Part shown: in pieces, positions 14,528-21,501 of the stretch
Position numbering within the stretch: the first letter of the stretch is position 1
Layout: every line of letters starts with the position of its first letter
Assembly (NCBI GenBank): GCA_964586855.1
Contig: CAZPHO010000010.1
Coordinates: forward strand, 1-26,548
Direction: 5' to 3'
From: CAYLXN01 sp964586855
Lineage (GTDB): Bacteria > Patescibacteriota > Saccharimonadia > Saccharimonadales > Saccharimonadaceae
DNA length: 26,548 nucleotides
Notes under the pieces: generated by a model
Databases searched by the model: none
What the model saw: only the letters and a program-made list of their open reading frames with translations
What the model was told of the DNA's origin: nothing
Made by a program: the position numbers and the translations under genes

Positions 14528-15303
14528 TGATTATCACCTCAGCCCAAAATCCGCTGATTAAGCAGCTGAAACAGCTAAAATTGGCTAAGTATCGTCATCA
14601 AACTCAGACGACGCTGATGGCTGGGCAAAAGATAATTGCTGATTATCTGGCGGCTGGTGGGCGAGTTAAGCAGCTAGTGGCTAGCGAAAAGCTGGCGGAT
14701 TCGGATTTGCTGAGTGTGGCTGGCGTCGAGCAGGCAGTGGTGGTAGCTGATGATTTGGCACGGCAGCTTAGCCCAGTTGAAAATAATGGAGGCATGTTGG
14801 CGGTGATAGCGGTGCCGCAGTTTGATTTGGCGGCAGAAATGGACAGGGTTCAGGCGAGCCAGCAGTCGATTTTGCTAATTGATCGGATTCAGGATCCGGG
14901 TAATTTAGGCAATATTGTCCGCACAGCGGTGGCGGTCGGTCTAGGGGCGATTGTGCTGTCGACTGGCTCGGCTGATCCATGGTCGCCGAAAGTGATTCGG
15001 GCCAGCGCTGGGGGAGTGTTTAGTTTGCCAATTTTGACCGATGTGGATTTAAGGTCGCTGATAATTGAGCAAGAGTTAGATGTGGTGGCGACTAGTCTTG
15101 AACAAGCTGAAAATTTGTTTGATTTGGATTTGCGGCGATCGATTGGGTGGTTGGTTGGCAACGAAGGGCAGGGCGTGGCTCAGGAATTGTTGGCGCTAGC
15201 GACCGAGCGAGTGAAAGTCCCGCAAAGCTCCGCCATCGAATCGCTCAATTTAGCCACGGCGACAGCGGTCTGTCTATATGAGCAGTTTCGGCAAAATCAG
15301 TGA
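14527..15303 (+). CDS. SpoU/TrmH-family RNA 2'-O-methyltransferase
   Basis: 258 aa. An N-terminal substrate-binding domain begins IITSAQNPLIKQLKQLKLAK, typical of 23S rRNA 2'-O-ribose methyltransferases of the RlmB/TsnR type. The SPOUT domain has motif 1 LLIDRIQDPGNLGNIVRTA (about 116-135), motif 2 WLVGNEGQG and motif 3 VPQSSAIESLNLATATAV, which form the SAM knot. The likely product is a 2'-O-methylated rRNA nucleotide; the exact site cannot be told. The GTG start overlaps the preceding TAG by one base, so translation is coupled. The gene converges on the prepilin-RCC1 gene with a 22-bp gap. Confidence 0.92.
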   Translation: MIITSAQNPLIKQLKQLKLAKYRHQTQTTLMAGQKIIADYLAAGGRVKQLVASEKLADSDLLSVAGVEQAVVVADDLARQLSPVENNGGMLAVIAVPQFDLAAEMDRVQASQQSILLIDRIQDPGNLGNIVRTAVAVGLGAIVLSTGSADPWSPKVIRASAGGVFSLPILTDVDLRSLIIEQELDVVATSLEQAENLFDLDLRRSIGWLVGNEGQGVAQELLALATERVKVPQSSAIESLNLATATAVCLYEQFRQNQ

Positions 15304-15320
15304 TTGTTTGGTTGATTTTG
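15292..15320. terminator. Weak AT-rich hairpin between convergent genes
   Basis: CAAAATCA and TGATTTTG form an 8-bp stem around a 13-nt loop, overlapping the stop codon at 15301-15303. No long T-tract follows. It could serve both convergent genes. Confidence 0.35.
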
Positions 15321-15325
15321 AGATT

Positions 15326-16993
15326 TTAGAAACGGATGAATTTGTTGACTTGGGGTGGCAAAGACGTGCCGGGTGAAGAGTAGATCTTGGCTGGTGTGGT
15401 TGGTTCTTGACCGTAGGGAACATCAAGCATGCTGTCCATGCGATAGCGCCCCCAACACCAGACGGTGTTGTCGGTAGCGATGGCGCAGAGTTTAGTTAAT
15501 CCAGAAAATAATCCAGAAAATCGCTGAACAGCTTTCCATTCAACTCCGGCTGGGCGAGGTATTCGAACAAAGTTCGTTCCAAGAAACGTATCGGCGCAAT
15601 ATATATGCTTATTTGAATCAACTGCGCAACCATCCCCGCTGATAGACACCCAGGTGCCAGCACCAGCTGGCTTAGGCACTGGCTGTCTGGTGCAAGAGCT
15701 ATTCCTTGTAGTAATATAGATTTGTCCATTAGAGCTCAAAGAATAGTGTTTGTCAGTTTGGCTCCAGTCGCTGACGCCTGTTGGCTTTAGGATTGCCGTG
15801 GGTCTATACACAAAGGTGGCTGTTCCTGTCCCCAGAGAGCACTCAGTTCCATTATAGCCCCAGCAGTAAAGCTGGTTATTGTTGGCGGCAGTAGCGCTGG
15901 AGGATATGGCACAGAAAGACATATAGTTGGCGGATACATCTTTCCAAGTCACACCAGATGGTGTGTGGACCTTAACAGGGGAGTATGTGAAATAGCTAGT
16001 AGAAGTGCTGCCAGTGCCAATAGCGCTGTCGTAGTTTGATCCCCAGCAATATATATTATTGTCGTTAGCGATACCACAAGCAGTGTTACCATTGACTTCT
16101 ATCTTACGCCAGCCAGTAACGCCAGTCGGGTTTTTAACCTTGACAGGATAGACTGCTAGGCTGGGCCAGGTTCCAAACGGACCGCTAGTGTAGGCTACTC
16201 CCGTGCCTAGTAGTCCTATCCCGCTGTCCTCACCCCAGCAATAAGCCTGAAGATTACTGGCGATGCCACAATTACGAAGATAATTACTAGAAACGTCGTT
16301 CCAGCCAGTGATGCCAGTAGGATTAGTCACAGGAACAGCAAAATACTCAGTATGCCAAGTGCCACCATTGCCAAAGCGGCTCCAGACCAGATAGCCCCAG
16401 CATTTAATTTGGTTTTCAGGTGTAATGCCACAAAAAGCTCCGCCACTTTCAGTTGTACCGAACTGCTTAAAGTAAAGCGGTTCAGCTGTCATACCACCTG
16501 GCGACAAGCTGACATAAGACGATATCGAGTCACTATTAAATGATGACACTGCGCCATCAGCACCATAGCGATTTGCTGTCCCTTTGGAGCGATACTCAAC
16601 CGCAGTGCTACTTGAGCTATTGACACCAACCTCAAAAGTGGTTTTGAAATCGCTGTTATCGATTACGTATAAAGGTAGGGATGGGCTGACATTGCCTGAG
16701 CAATCGGTGTTGGGTTTGAGCGGTTTGCTGGTTGTCCAACTGACTTTGCCGTCTTTACGGATGCAAGCTTCGGCCATGGCGATACCTGATTCAGCTGCCT
16801 GTCGAGCCAATAATTGGTAGTGCTGGTTGGTCATGATTGAGCGGCCAGCAGATATTGAGCGGAGCACATAAGCCATCGTCACCATCAGAATGGTGCCGAC
16901 GACAATTACGACTGGTAAAGCGAAGCCAGCTAAATCGCGTAGATTTAGTCGATGGCTAACGGGGGGTATTTTGTTGGTGTTTATTTTTAACAT
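15326..16993 (-). CDS. Prepilin-like (PilX-type) protein with RCC1-type beta-propeller
   Basis: 555 aa. The N-terminus LAGFALPVVIVVGTILMVTM (21-40) is a type IV prepilin-like helix with a GF cleavage-type junction but no Glu at position 5, as in PilX-type minor pilins; LLARQAAESGIAMAEACI follows. From about residue 170 there are seven RCC1-like blades (...PTGVTGWRKIEVNGNTACGI... pattern). Six blades carry a Cys pair, mostly as CGI/CAI...CWG, a few residues to ~20 apart; one blade, with SLSSNGQIYITT, has lost both. Seven blades fit a closed propeller, and the pairs suggest disulfides in an exported domain (inference). Likely a pilus-tip or surface adhesin or sensor. No other pilus genes are in the window. 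The ATG lies 10 nt after the -10. Confidence 0.82.
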   Translation of the reverse strand: MLKINTNKIPPVSHRLNLRDLAGFALPVVIVVGTILMVTMAYVLRSISAGRSIMTNQHYQLLARQAAESGIAMAEACIRKDGKVSWTTSKPLKPNTDCSGNVSPSLPLYVIDNSDFKTTFEVGVNSSSSTAVEYRSKGTANRYGADGAVSSFNSDSISSYVSLSPGGMTAEPLYFKQFGTTESGGAFCGITPENQIKCWGYLVWSRFGNGGTWHTEYFAVPVTNPTGITGWNDVSSNYLRNCGIASNLQAYCWGEDSGIGLLGTGVAYTSGPFGTWPSLAVYPVKVKNPTGVTGWRKIEVNGNTACGIANDNNIYCWGSNYDSAIGTGSTSTSYFTYSPVKVHTPSGVTWKDVSANYMSFCAISSSATAANNNQLYCWGYNGTECSLGTGTATFVYRPTAILKPTGVSDWSQTDKHYSLSSNGQIYITTRNSSCTRQPVPKPAGAGTWVSISGDGCAVDSNKHIYCADTFLGTNFVRIPRPAGVEWKAVQRFSGLFSGLTKLCAIATDNTVWCWGRYRMDSMLDVPYGQEPTTPAKIYSSPGTSLPPQVNKFIRF

Positions 16994-17003
16994 AGATGCC
17001 TAG

Positions 17004-17032
17004 ATATTACCACAAGAGTTTTAATTTGTCAA
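17004..17032 (-). promoter_or_regulatory. Promoter of the prepilin-RCC1 gene
   Basis: Minus strand TTGACA (17032-17027), 17-bp spacer, TGG then TAATAT (17009-17004). The predicted leader is only about 4-5 nt. Confidence 0.82.
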
Positions 17033-17099
17033 GAGGAGATAATTTCAACCAAAGTTTTAATCAAATATTGCCAAAATTGTAAAAACATTGTTTAGAGTC

Positions 17100-17128
17100 T
17101 TGACAAATAAAGACGGTTATGCTAATAT
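17100..17128 (+). promoter_or_regulatory. Promoter of the 83-aa membrane-protein gene
   Basis: TTGACA (17100-17105), 17-bp spacer, TGC then TAATAT (17123-17128). The palindrome AAACATTGTTT (about 17083-17093) lies just upstream of the -35. The ATG comes 9 nt after the -10, so the leader is about 2-3 nt. Confidence 0.85.
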
Positions 17129-17137
17129 GAAAACATC

Positions 17138-17389
17138 ATGAAACAAAAAAGAAACACCAAAAACCAAACTCCAGACCGATTACGCCAAATTGGCGATTGG
17201 TTTGCGCCTAACAAAACTAGTCGCAGCAAAGACGGCAAGTCAGTAGCAATCGACTCAACTCAATTCGATATCATGGTATCGTTCTTGGTTGTGTCAATTG
17301 TCATAAACTTGTTTTTCTTCTCTTGCTGGTTGATTTGGCAGGCCGATCCGGCCAGTCGCAGTGGCTTAGTTGCCTTGCTGTTTAACTAA
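17138..17389 (+). CDS. Small single-pass membrane protein, hypothetical
   Basis: 83 aa: a basic, polar N-terminus (MKQKRNTKNQTPDRLRQIGD), one membrane helix at about residues 45-67 (IMVSFLVVSIVINLFFFSCW) and a short tail. No family recognised. It looks genuine because a consensus promoter and an intrinsic terminator frame it exactly. It precedes the dcw cluster but is transcribed separately. By the positive-inside rule the N-terminus should be cytoplasmic. Confidence 0.75.
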   Translation: MKQKRNTKNQTPDRLRQIGDWFAPNKTSRSKDGKSVAIDSTQFDIMVSFLVVSIVINLFFFSCWLIWQADPASRSGLVALLFN

Positions 17390-17397
17390 CGCACTAG

Positions 17398-17406
17398 TTA
17401 TCCACA
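17398..17406 (+). other. Perfect DnaA-box consensus
   Basis: TTATCCACA, 9 bp after the stop codon of the small membrane protein. Related TTTTCCACA lies at 17479-17487. Too few boxes for a convincing origin. Confidence 0.35.
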
Positions 17407-17411
17407 AGTTA

Positions 17412-17437
17412 AAATCCGCATTTAGGTGCGGATTTTT
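17412..17437 (+). terminator. Intrinsic terminator of the 83-aa gene
   Basis: Stem AAATCCGC/GCGGATTT with an 8-nt loop, followed by TTTGATTT. Confidence 0.85.
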
Positions 17438-17478
17438 GATTTCGGGCATTTAAAAATAAACAGAGGGCAGAATAGGGG

Positions 17479-17500
17479 TTTTCCACAAAACAGTGGAAAA
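17479..17500. repeat. Inverted repeat upstream of mraZ
   Basis: TTTTCCAC and GTGGAAAA, perfect 8-bp arms separated by 6 bp, about 40 bp upstream of the mraZ -35. The right arm belongs to an AGTGGA element that matches the MraZ-type boxes downstream. Confidence 0.6.
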
Positions 17501-17531
17501 GTCGGACCATAATTAAACAAAAAAGCAAAAT

Positions 17532-17578
17532 TGGGGGTTGCAGTGGGTTGTAGTGGGTGATAGAATGAACTCAGTGGA
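17532..17578 (+). promoter_or_regulatory. mraZ promoter with phased MraZ-box repeats
   Basis: AGTGGG at 17542-17547 and 17552-17557 (10-bp period), AGTGGA at 17573-17578 (21 bp on), and a degenerate copy at 17532-17537. MraZ is known to bind direct repeats of GTGGG/TGGGA-type boxes spaced one helical turn apart in its own promoter. Here the boxes fall in the spacer of TTGCAG (17538-17543), 17 bp, TAGAAT (17561-17566), so binding would block RNA polymerase. Confidence 0.75.
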
Positions 17579-17633
17579 AATATTAAAAAACAAAAACCAC
17601 TAAAAAATTAACAAAGCTAACGAGGTAAGTAAC

Positions 17634-18002
17634 GTGAGATTAGACTATTTTGAAAGGAAGCTAGACGACAAACATCGTTTGACTATCCCGGCCGAAATTC
17701 GAAAAGAGTTTGAATCTGGCGTAATTGTAACTCGTGGTTTTGGAAAATACTTGCACCTTTACTCTAAGCAGGTTTGGGATCAAGAAGTCGAACCACAACT
17801 AGAAGGCAGCATTCTCGACGAGAGAGTGGCTGACCTGAATGTGCGATTTCGACGCGGCAAAACTGGCGCGACCATGGATCAAAAACAGGGTCGAGTTACC
17901 ATCGAGCAACATTTGCTTGATTATGCTGAAATTGATCGCGAACTAGTGGCAGTTCGGGCGGGCAAGTATTGGCGGATAACTAATCCAGATGCTGAGGATT
18001 AG
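17634..18002 (+). CDS. mraZ: Transcriptional regulator MraZ
   Basis: 122 aa. Two SpoVT-AbrB-like half-domains are visible: YFERKLDDKHRLTIPAEIRK (5-24) and MDQKQGRVTIEQHLL in the second half, each with the D..(G/H)R(L/V)TI core. MraZ forms ring-shaped oligomers and represses the dcw promoter by binding GTGGG-type repeats, which are present at 17532-17578. The start is GTG with GAGGTAA 7-8 nt upstream, rather than an ATG. It is first in the dcw cluster, but 284 bp and a separate promoter lie before rsmH, so the rest of the cluster may not be wholly under MraZ control. Confidence 0.95.
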   Translation: MRLDYFERKLDDKHRLTIPAEIRKEFESGVIVTRGFGKYLHLYSKQVWDQEVEPQLEGSILDERVADLNVRFRRGKTGATMDQKQGRVTIEQHLLDYAEIDRELVAVRAGKYWRITNPDAED

Positions 18003-18270
18003 TTTAGATTAACCGCAACTCTGCACATTAACAACTCATTCTAGGCTAGCTATCTGATAGCTTGACAGTGGACAACCTATCGAGGTCCAAGTTAAACTAA
18101 ACATTCGATGCACCTTAGTTAAACACACACCTCCCAAAATTCACCTCACATATAAGTCTCTCAAGCAATCAGCCTTCTCTCCCTTTCGGGCTGATTGATA
18201 TATCTTATATATCAAAAACAAACATTTAAACAAAAATAAACAGTTAAGCTGTCAGTTACCTAGTCTAGAA
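18003..18270 (+). other. Intergenic region between mraZ and rsmH with hairpins
   Basis: No gene. GGAC/GTCC arms occur near 18071-18090. CAATCAGCC/GGCTGATTG (18166-18174, 18189-18197) makes a 9-bp stem with a 14-nt loop, and TTGATATAT/ATATATCAA (18195-18215) makes a second hairpin sharing three bases with the first. They may terminate the mraZ transcript, though there is no T-tract. Confidence 0.4.
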
Positions 18271-18279
18271 TGGTATAAT
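18271..18279 (+). promoter_or_regulatory. Extended -10 promoter of rsmH, leaderless type
   Basis: TGGTATAAT, with the rsmH ATG 7 nt later. No recognisable -35. No Shine-Dalgarno precedes the ATG. Confidence 0.65.
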
Positions 18280-18286
18280 CGATGAT

Positions 18287-19165
18287 ATGAACGATGATCT
18301 CCACCAACCAGTGTTATTGCAAGCCGTGCTGGATACGCTCCAGCCGCAGGCCAGTGAAAGTTATTTGGATTTGACGGTTGGTTATGGCGGGCATGCTCGA
18401 CGGATTTTAGATAAAACTCAAAACTATACACAGGCGATTTTGGTTGATCGCGACAATTCAACCAAGAGTTATCTAATTGATTTGATCGAGCGCGGTGCAA
18501 CTTTTGTTAATAGTGATTTCTTGACCGCCAGTCGAGATTTAGTCGAGCAGGGGAGAAAATTTGATTTAATCCTGCTCGATATCGGCGTATCGTCGCCCCA
18601 ACTTGATCAAGCCGGACGTGGGTTTTCGTTTCAACACGAAGCGCCACTTGATATGCGGATGGATCAAGCTTCAAGCTTGACGGCTGAAGAAGTCGTTAAT
18701 CGCTACTCAAAAGCGGCTTTAGCCAAACTGTTCGTTGATTACGGTCAGGAAAAACCAAAAGTCGCTGAGCGTTTGGCTTTGAAAATTGTCACCAGCCGGC
18801 CAATCACAACCACAACTCAATTGGCGGCGTTGGTGCTGGCGGCTAAGGGTCGAGGGAGTGGCAAAATCCACCCAGCGACGACCGTTTTTCAAGCCATTCG
18901 GATTGAAGTCAATCAAGAACTTGATCAATTAAGCCAAACTTTGGAGCTATTGCCGAAACTGCTTAATCCAAAAGGACGAGTGGCGGTGATTAGCTTTCAT
19001 AGTTTGGAGGATCGGTTGGTTAAACAATTTTTAACCGATGATCAAAACAAAGGTCTACTTAGTCAGTTTCAAATTTTGACGAAACGACCATTGATGGGGA
19101 AAGATGAATTAGCTTACAACCCGCGTGCTCGCAGCGCAATTCTACGGGTCGCATTTAAAAAATAA
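18287..19165 (+). CDS. rsmH: 16S rRNA (cytosine-1402-N4)-methyltransferase
   Basis: 292 aa (also called MraW). SAM-binding motif YLDLTVGYGGHARRIL (near residues 26-41, usually DxTxGxGGH), LDIGVSSPQLDQAGRGFSF, PLDMRMD, the conserved AIRIEVNQEL and SFHSLEDRLVK all match the family. It methylates N4 of C1402 in the ribosomal P site. Position between mraZ and ftsL is standard for the dcw cluster. The start lies at the predicted transcription start, so it is probably translated as a leaderless mRNA. Confidence 0.96.
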   Translation: MNDDLHQPVLLQAVLDTLQPQASESYLDLTVGYGGHARRILDKTQNYTQAILVDRDNSTKSYLIDLIERGATFVNSDFLTASRDLVEQGRKFDLILLDIGVSSPQLDQAGRGFSFQHEAPLDMRMDQASSLTAEEVVNRYSKAALAKLFVDYGQEKPKVAERLALKIVTSRPITTTTQLAALVLAAKGRGSGKIHPATTVFQAIRIEVNQELDQLSQTLELLPKLLNPKGRVAVISFHSLEDRLVKQFLTDDQNKGLLSQFQILTKRPLMGKDELAYNPRARSAILRVAFKK

Positions 19166-19184
19166 AAAGCAAAGGAGGCAACAC

Positions 19185-19250
19185 ATGCCGAAACAAATTC
19201 CAGTCGCCAACAAGTCACGGGCAACTAAAGTTGTCGTGACAGTTCGCTAG
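19185..19250 (+). CDS. 21-codon small ORF in the dcw cluster
   Basis: ATG CCG AAA ... CGC TAG encodes 21 residues beginning MPKQIPVANKSR and ending KVVVTVR, basic with a hydrophobic strand at the end. It starts 19 nt after the rsmH stop with AAAGGAGG 6 nt before the ATG, the best Shine-Dalgarno of the dcw cluster. The stop codon sits in the arm of a small hairpin (GCTAGT/ACTAGC, 19246-19261) and a stronger one follows at 19269-19295. It could be a microprotein or a regulatory leader peptide for the downstream division genes. No family recognised. Confidence 0.55.
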   Translation: MPKQIPVANKSRATKVVVTVR

Positions 19251-19268
19251 TCTAAACTAGCAACTATC

Positions 19269-19295
19269 GAACTCACCACGCTTCGTGGTGAGTTC
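19269..19295 (+). terminator. Strong hairpin after the small ORF (terminator or attenuator-like)
   Basis: GAACTCACCACG/CGTGGTGAGTTC, a perfect 12-bp stem with a 3-nt loop. The next bases are CTAAGAGTCAATTTT, so there is no immediate T-tract. It may act as a partial terminator, an RNA-processing or an mRNA-stability element between rsmH and ftsL. Confidence 0.5.
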
Positions 19296-19376
19296 CTAAG
19301 AGTCAATTTTAATTTATATTTATAATTGACCTAGATTAAAATTATCCAAAATTCAAAATTAAACAGAAAAATAAAC

Positions 19377-19730
19377 ATGAATCGAAGAAACAAACCAATG
19401 GCGCTTCGTCGTCAAAATGCCGTTAGCTATAAGCGTAACCAAAACATTACGCCCTATACGTCGGTCAATAAAATTGGGCCATTTAGCCAGACTTTGTTGA
19501 TCGCCTTGTTTGTAGCTATTTTAGGAATGATTTATTTGATGCAGGCTTCGCGCACCACCAGTTTTGATTATGAAGCGCTGGCGATTGACCAGCAAATTGC
19601 TGAATTGACGGCCGAAAAAACTGATCTTGAGGTCGAGCAGGCTCGCCTGACTTCGCTGCGCACAATTGAGTCGAGTGAAGTCGCTAAAGCTATGGTTAAA
19701 CCAGCGGCGACCAATTACGTCAGTAATTAA
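19377..19730 (+). CDS. ftsL: FtsL/DivIC-like cell division protein
   Basis: 117 aa: basic cytoplasmic N-terminus (1-35), one membrane helix (about 37-55, LLIALFVAILGMIYLMQA) and an outside coiled coil (about 65-95, IDQQIAELTAEKTDLEVEQA). Sequence is too diverged for identity by motif. Topology, size and position between rsmH and ftsI define it as the FtsL-type bitopic protein that pairs with FtsQ and DivIC in the divisome. The preceding ~80 bp are very AT-rich with inverted repeats (GTCAATT/AATTGAC), and I see no convincing Shine-Dalgarno. Confidence 0.78.
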   Translation: MNRRNKPMALRRQNAVSYKRNQNITPYTSVNKIGPFSQTLLIALFVAILGMIYLMQASRTTSFDYEALAIDQQIAELTAEKTDLEVEQARLTSLRTIESSEVAKAMVKPAATNYVSN

Positions 19731-19753
19731 GCGGCAAATTGCGGTTGATAGAT

Positions 19754-19759
19754 TATAAT
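19754..19759 (+). promoter_or_regulatory. Possible -10 element of ftsI
   Basis: TATAAT, 11 nt before the ftsI ATG. No good -35. It would give a leader of about 5 nt. Confidence 0.4.
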
Positions 19760-19770
19760 AGACAGTAACG

Positions 19771-21498
19771 ATGAAAGTTTTATTTGCCAAAAAAAGTCGA
19801 ATCAAAGTGCTGTCAGTTGCGACCGTGATTGGTTTTGGTTTGGTAGTAGCGCAGTTGTTTAATTTGCAAATCATTAATCACCAAACTTACGTCGATTGGG
19901 CGCGAGCTGAGCAGGTCAAGAAATTGGTCATTCCAGCTAAGCGCGGTTTGATTTATGCGATGGACGGTGATCAACCAGTGGCTCTGGTATTGAACCAAAA
20001 TGTCTATACTTTGTTCGTCGATCCGCAGGTTGTAACCGATACTAAAAAATTACAAACAATTTTGGAAAAAGAAGTTGGTGGGTTGTTGGTTGATGACTAT
20101 AGGGATCGGCTGCAGGCTGATAATCGCTATCAGGTTCTGGCGCGCGGTTTAAGTCGGGCGCAGGCTAATAAAATTAAAGATGAACGACTGACGGGTGTTG
20201 GTTTTCAGGAAGTTAGTCAGCGAGTTTACCCGGAGAATGAATTGGCGGCGCAAGTGTTGGGTTTTGTCAATAGTGAAGGCGGCCAATATGGGATTGAAGA
20301 AGGTTTAAATAAACGCCTGGCCGGTGAAGATGGTTTGCTAGAGTCGGTGACTGATATTGCCCAGGTGCCACTGACACTGGGCGAACAAAATATCAATCAG
20401 CCAGCTAGAGACGGCGAAAATATCGTCCTGACGATTGATCGCAATATCCAGACTTATACCGAAAAAGCCCTGAAAAATGGTCTGAGCAAACACAATTTAA
20501 AATTTGGTAGCGTCTTGGTGCTCGACCCTCAAACTGGCAAAGTTTTGGCGATGGCCAATCAACCAACCTACAATCCAGCCGAGTTTTATAAAGTTGATGA
20601 CGCGGCCAAGTTTGTCAATAAAACCGTGTTTGCGCCTTATGAGCCAGGTTCGGTAATCAAAACCTTGACGATGACGGCTGGGCTTGACCGAGGAGTGATT
20701 AGCCCGACTTCGACCTACAGCAACACCGACCGTGTTCAGGTCAATGATCGAACGATTTACAATGCTTTGCGCGGCTACACTGGCCAAGTCAGCATGCAAA
20801 AAGCTTTGACCTATTCGCTGAATACTGGCATGGTCCATGTTTTGGCGCAACTAGGCGGTGGCCAAATCAACCACCAGGCTCGGACGGGGCTGTTCGACTA
20901 TTTTCATAATAAATTTGGGCTGGGCGAGCCGACCGGAATCGAAGTTGGTGAAGCGTCGGGTAAAATTTTTGCGCCCAGCGATCAAGAGGGGAATGCGGTC
21001 CGTTATTCAAACATGGCTTTTGGTCAGGGGATGGATTTGACGATGGTGCAGGTGGCGGCGGCGTTTGGCGCGTCGATCAACGGCGGAAATTATTATCGGC
21101 CAACGCTGGTCAATGGCACGGTTGACAGGCTCGGTCATTTTGAAGCCGTGGAATTTAAACCAACTCGGCCTAATATTATCAAATCAGAAACCAGCCAGTC
21201 AGTTCGGTCGATGGTTAATACCGCTCGCAGGGATTTTTATGCTAAAATTGATAAGGAGGGGTTTGAAGTTGGAGGCAAAACTGGCACCAGCGAAACGATT
21301 CGTAACGGCGTTTACGTCAAAGACGAGACGATTGCTAGCTATCTCGGCTATGGTGGCAACAGTCAGCCGCGTTATGTGATCATGATTCAGGTGTCCTCAC
21401 CTGGACGCAGTCTCGAAGGGGCGGTGCACGCGATGCCAATTTTTACTGATATTTCCAACTGGCTGATTGATTATTTAAAATTACAACCGAAAGGATAA
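19771..21498 (+). CDS. ftsI: Septal peptidoglycan transpeptidase (class B PBP, FtsI/PBP2-like)
   Basis: 575 aa. One membrane helix (about 13-31), a pedestal domain (PAKRGLIYAMDG at 55-66, then about 70-210), and a transpeptidase domain. The active site is S294-V-I-K297 (YEPGSVIKTL), with S349-L-N351 and K503-T-G505 (GGKTGTSET). All three penicillin-binding motifs are intact, so it should cross-link peptidoglycan at the septum and bind beta-lactams. There is no PASTA domain. It works with FtsW three genes on, following ftsL as in other dcw clusters. Confidence 0.96.
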   Translation: MKVLFAKKSRIKVLSVATVIGFGLVVAQLFNLQIINHQTYVDWARAEQVKKLVIPAKRGLIYAMDGDQPVALVLNQNVYTLFVDPQVVTDTKKLQTILEKEVGGLLVDDYRDRLQADNRYQVLARGLSRAQANKIKDERLTGVGFQEVSQRVYPENELAAQVLGFVNSEGGQYGIEEGLNKRLAGEDGLLESVTDIAQVPLTLGEQNINQPARDGENIVLTIDRNIQTYTEKALKNGLSKHNLKFGSVLVLDPQTGKVLAMANQPTYNPAEFYKVDDAAKFVNKTVFAPYEPGSVIKTLTMTAGLDRGVISPTSTYSNTDRVQVNDRTIYNALRGYTGQVSMQKALTYSLNTGMVHVLAQLGGGQINHQARTGLFDYFHNKFGLGEPTGIEVGEASGKIFAPSDQEGNAVRYSNMAFGQGMDLTMVQVAAAFGASINGGNYYRPTLVNGTVDRLGHFEAVEFKPTRPNIIKSETSQSVRSMVNTARRDFYAKIDKEGFEVGGKTGTSETIRNGVYVKDETIASYLGYGGNSQPRYVIMIQVSSPGRSLEGAVHAMPIFTDISNWLIDYLKLQPKG

Positions 21499-21501
21499 AA
21501 C

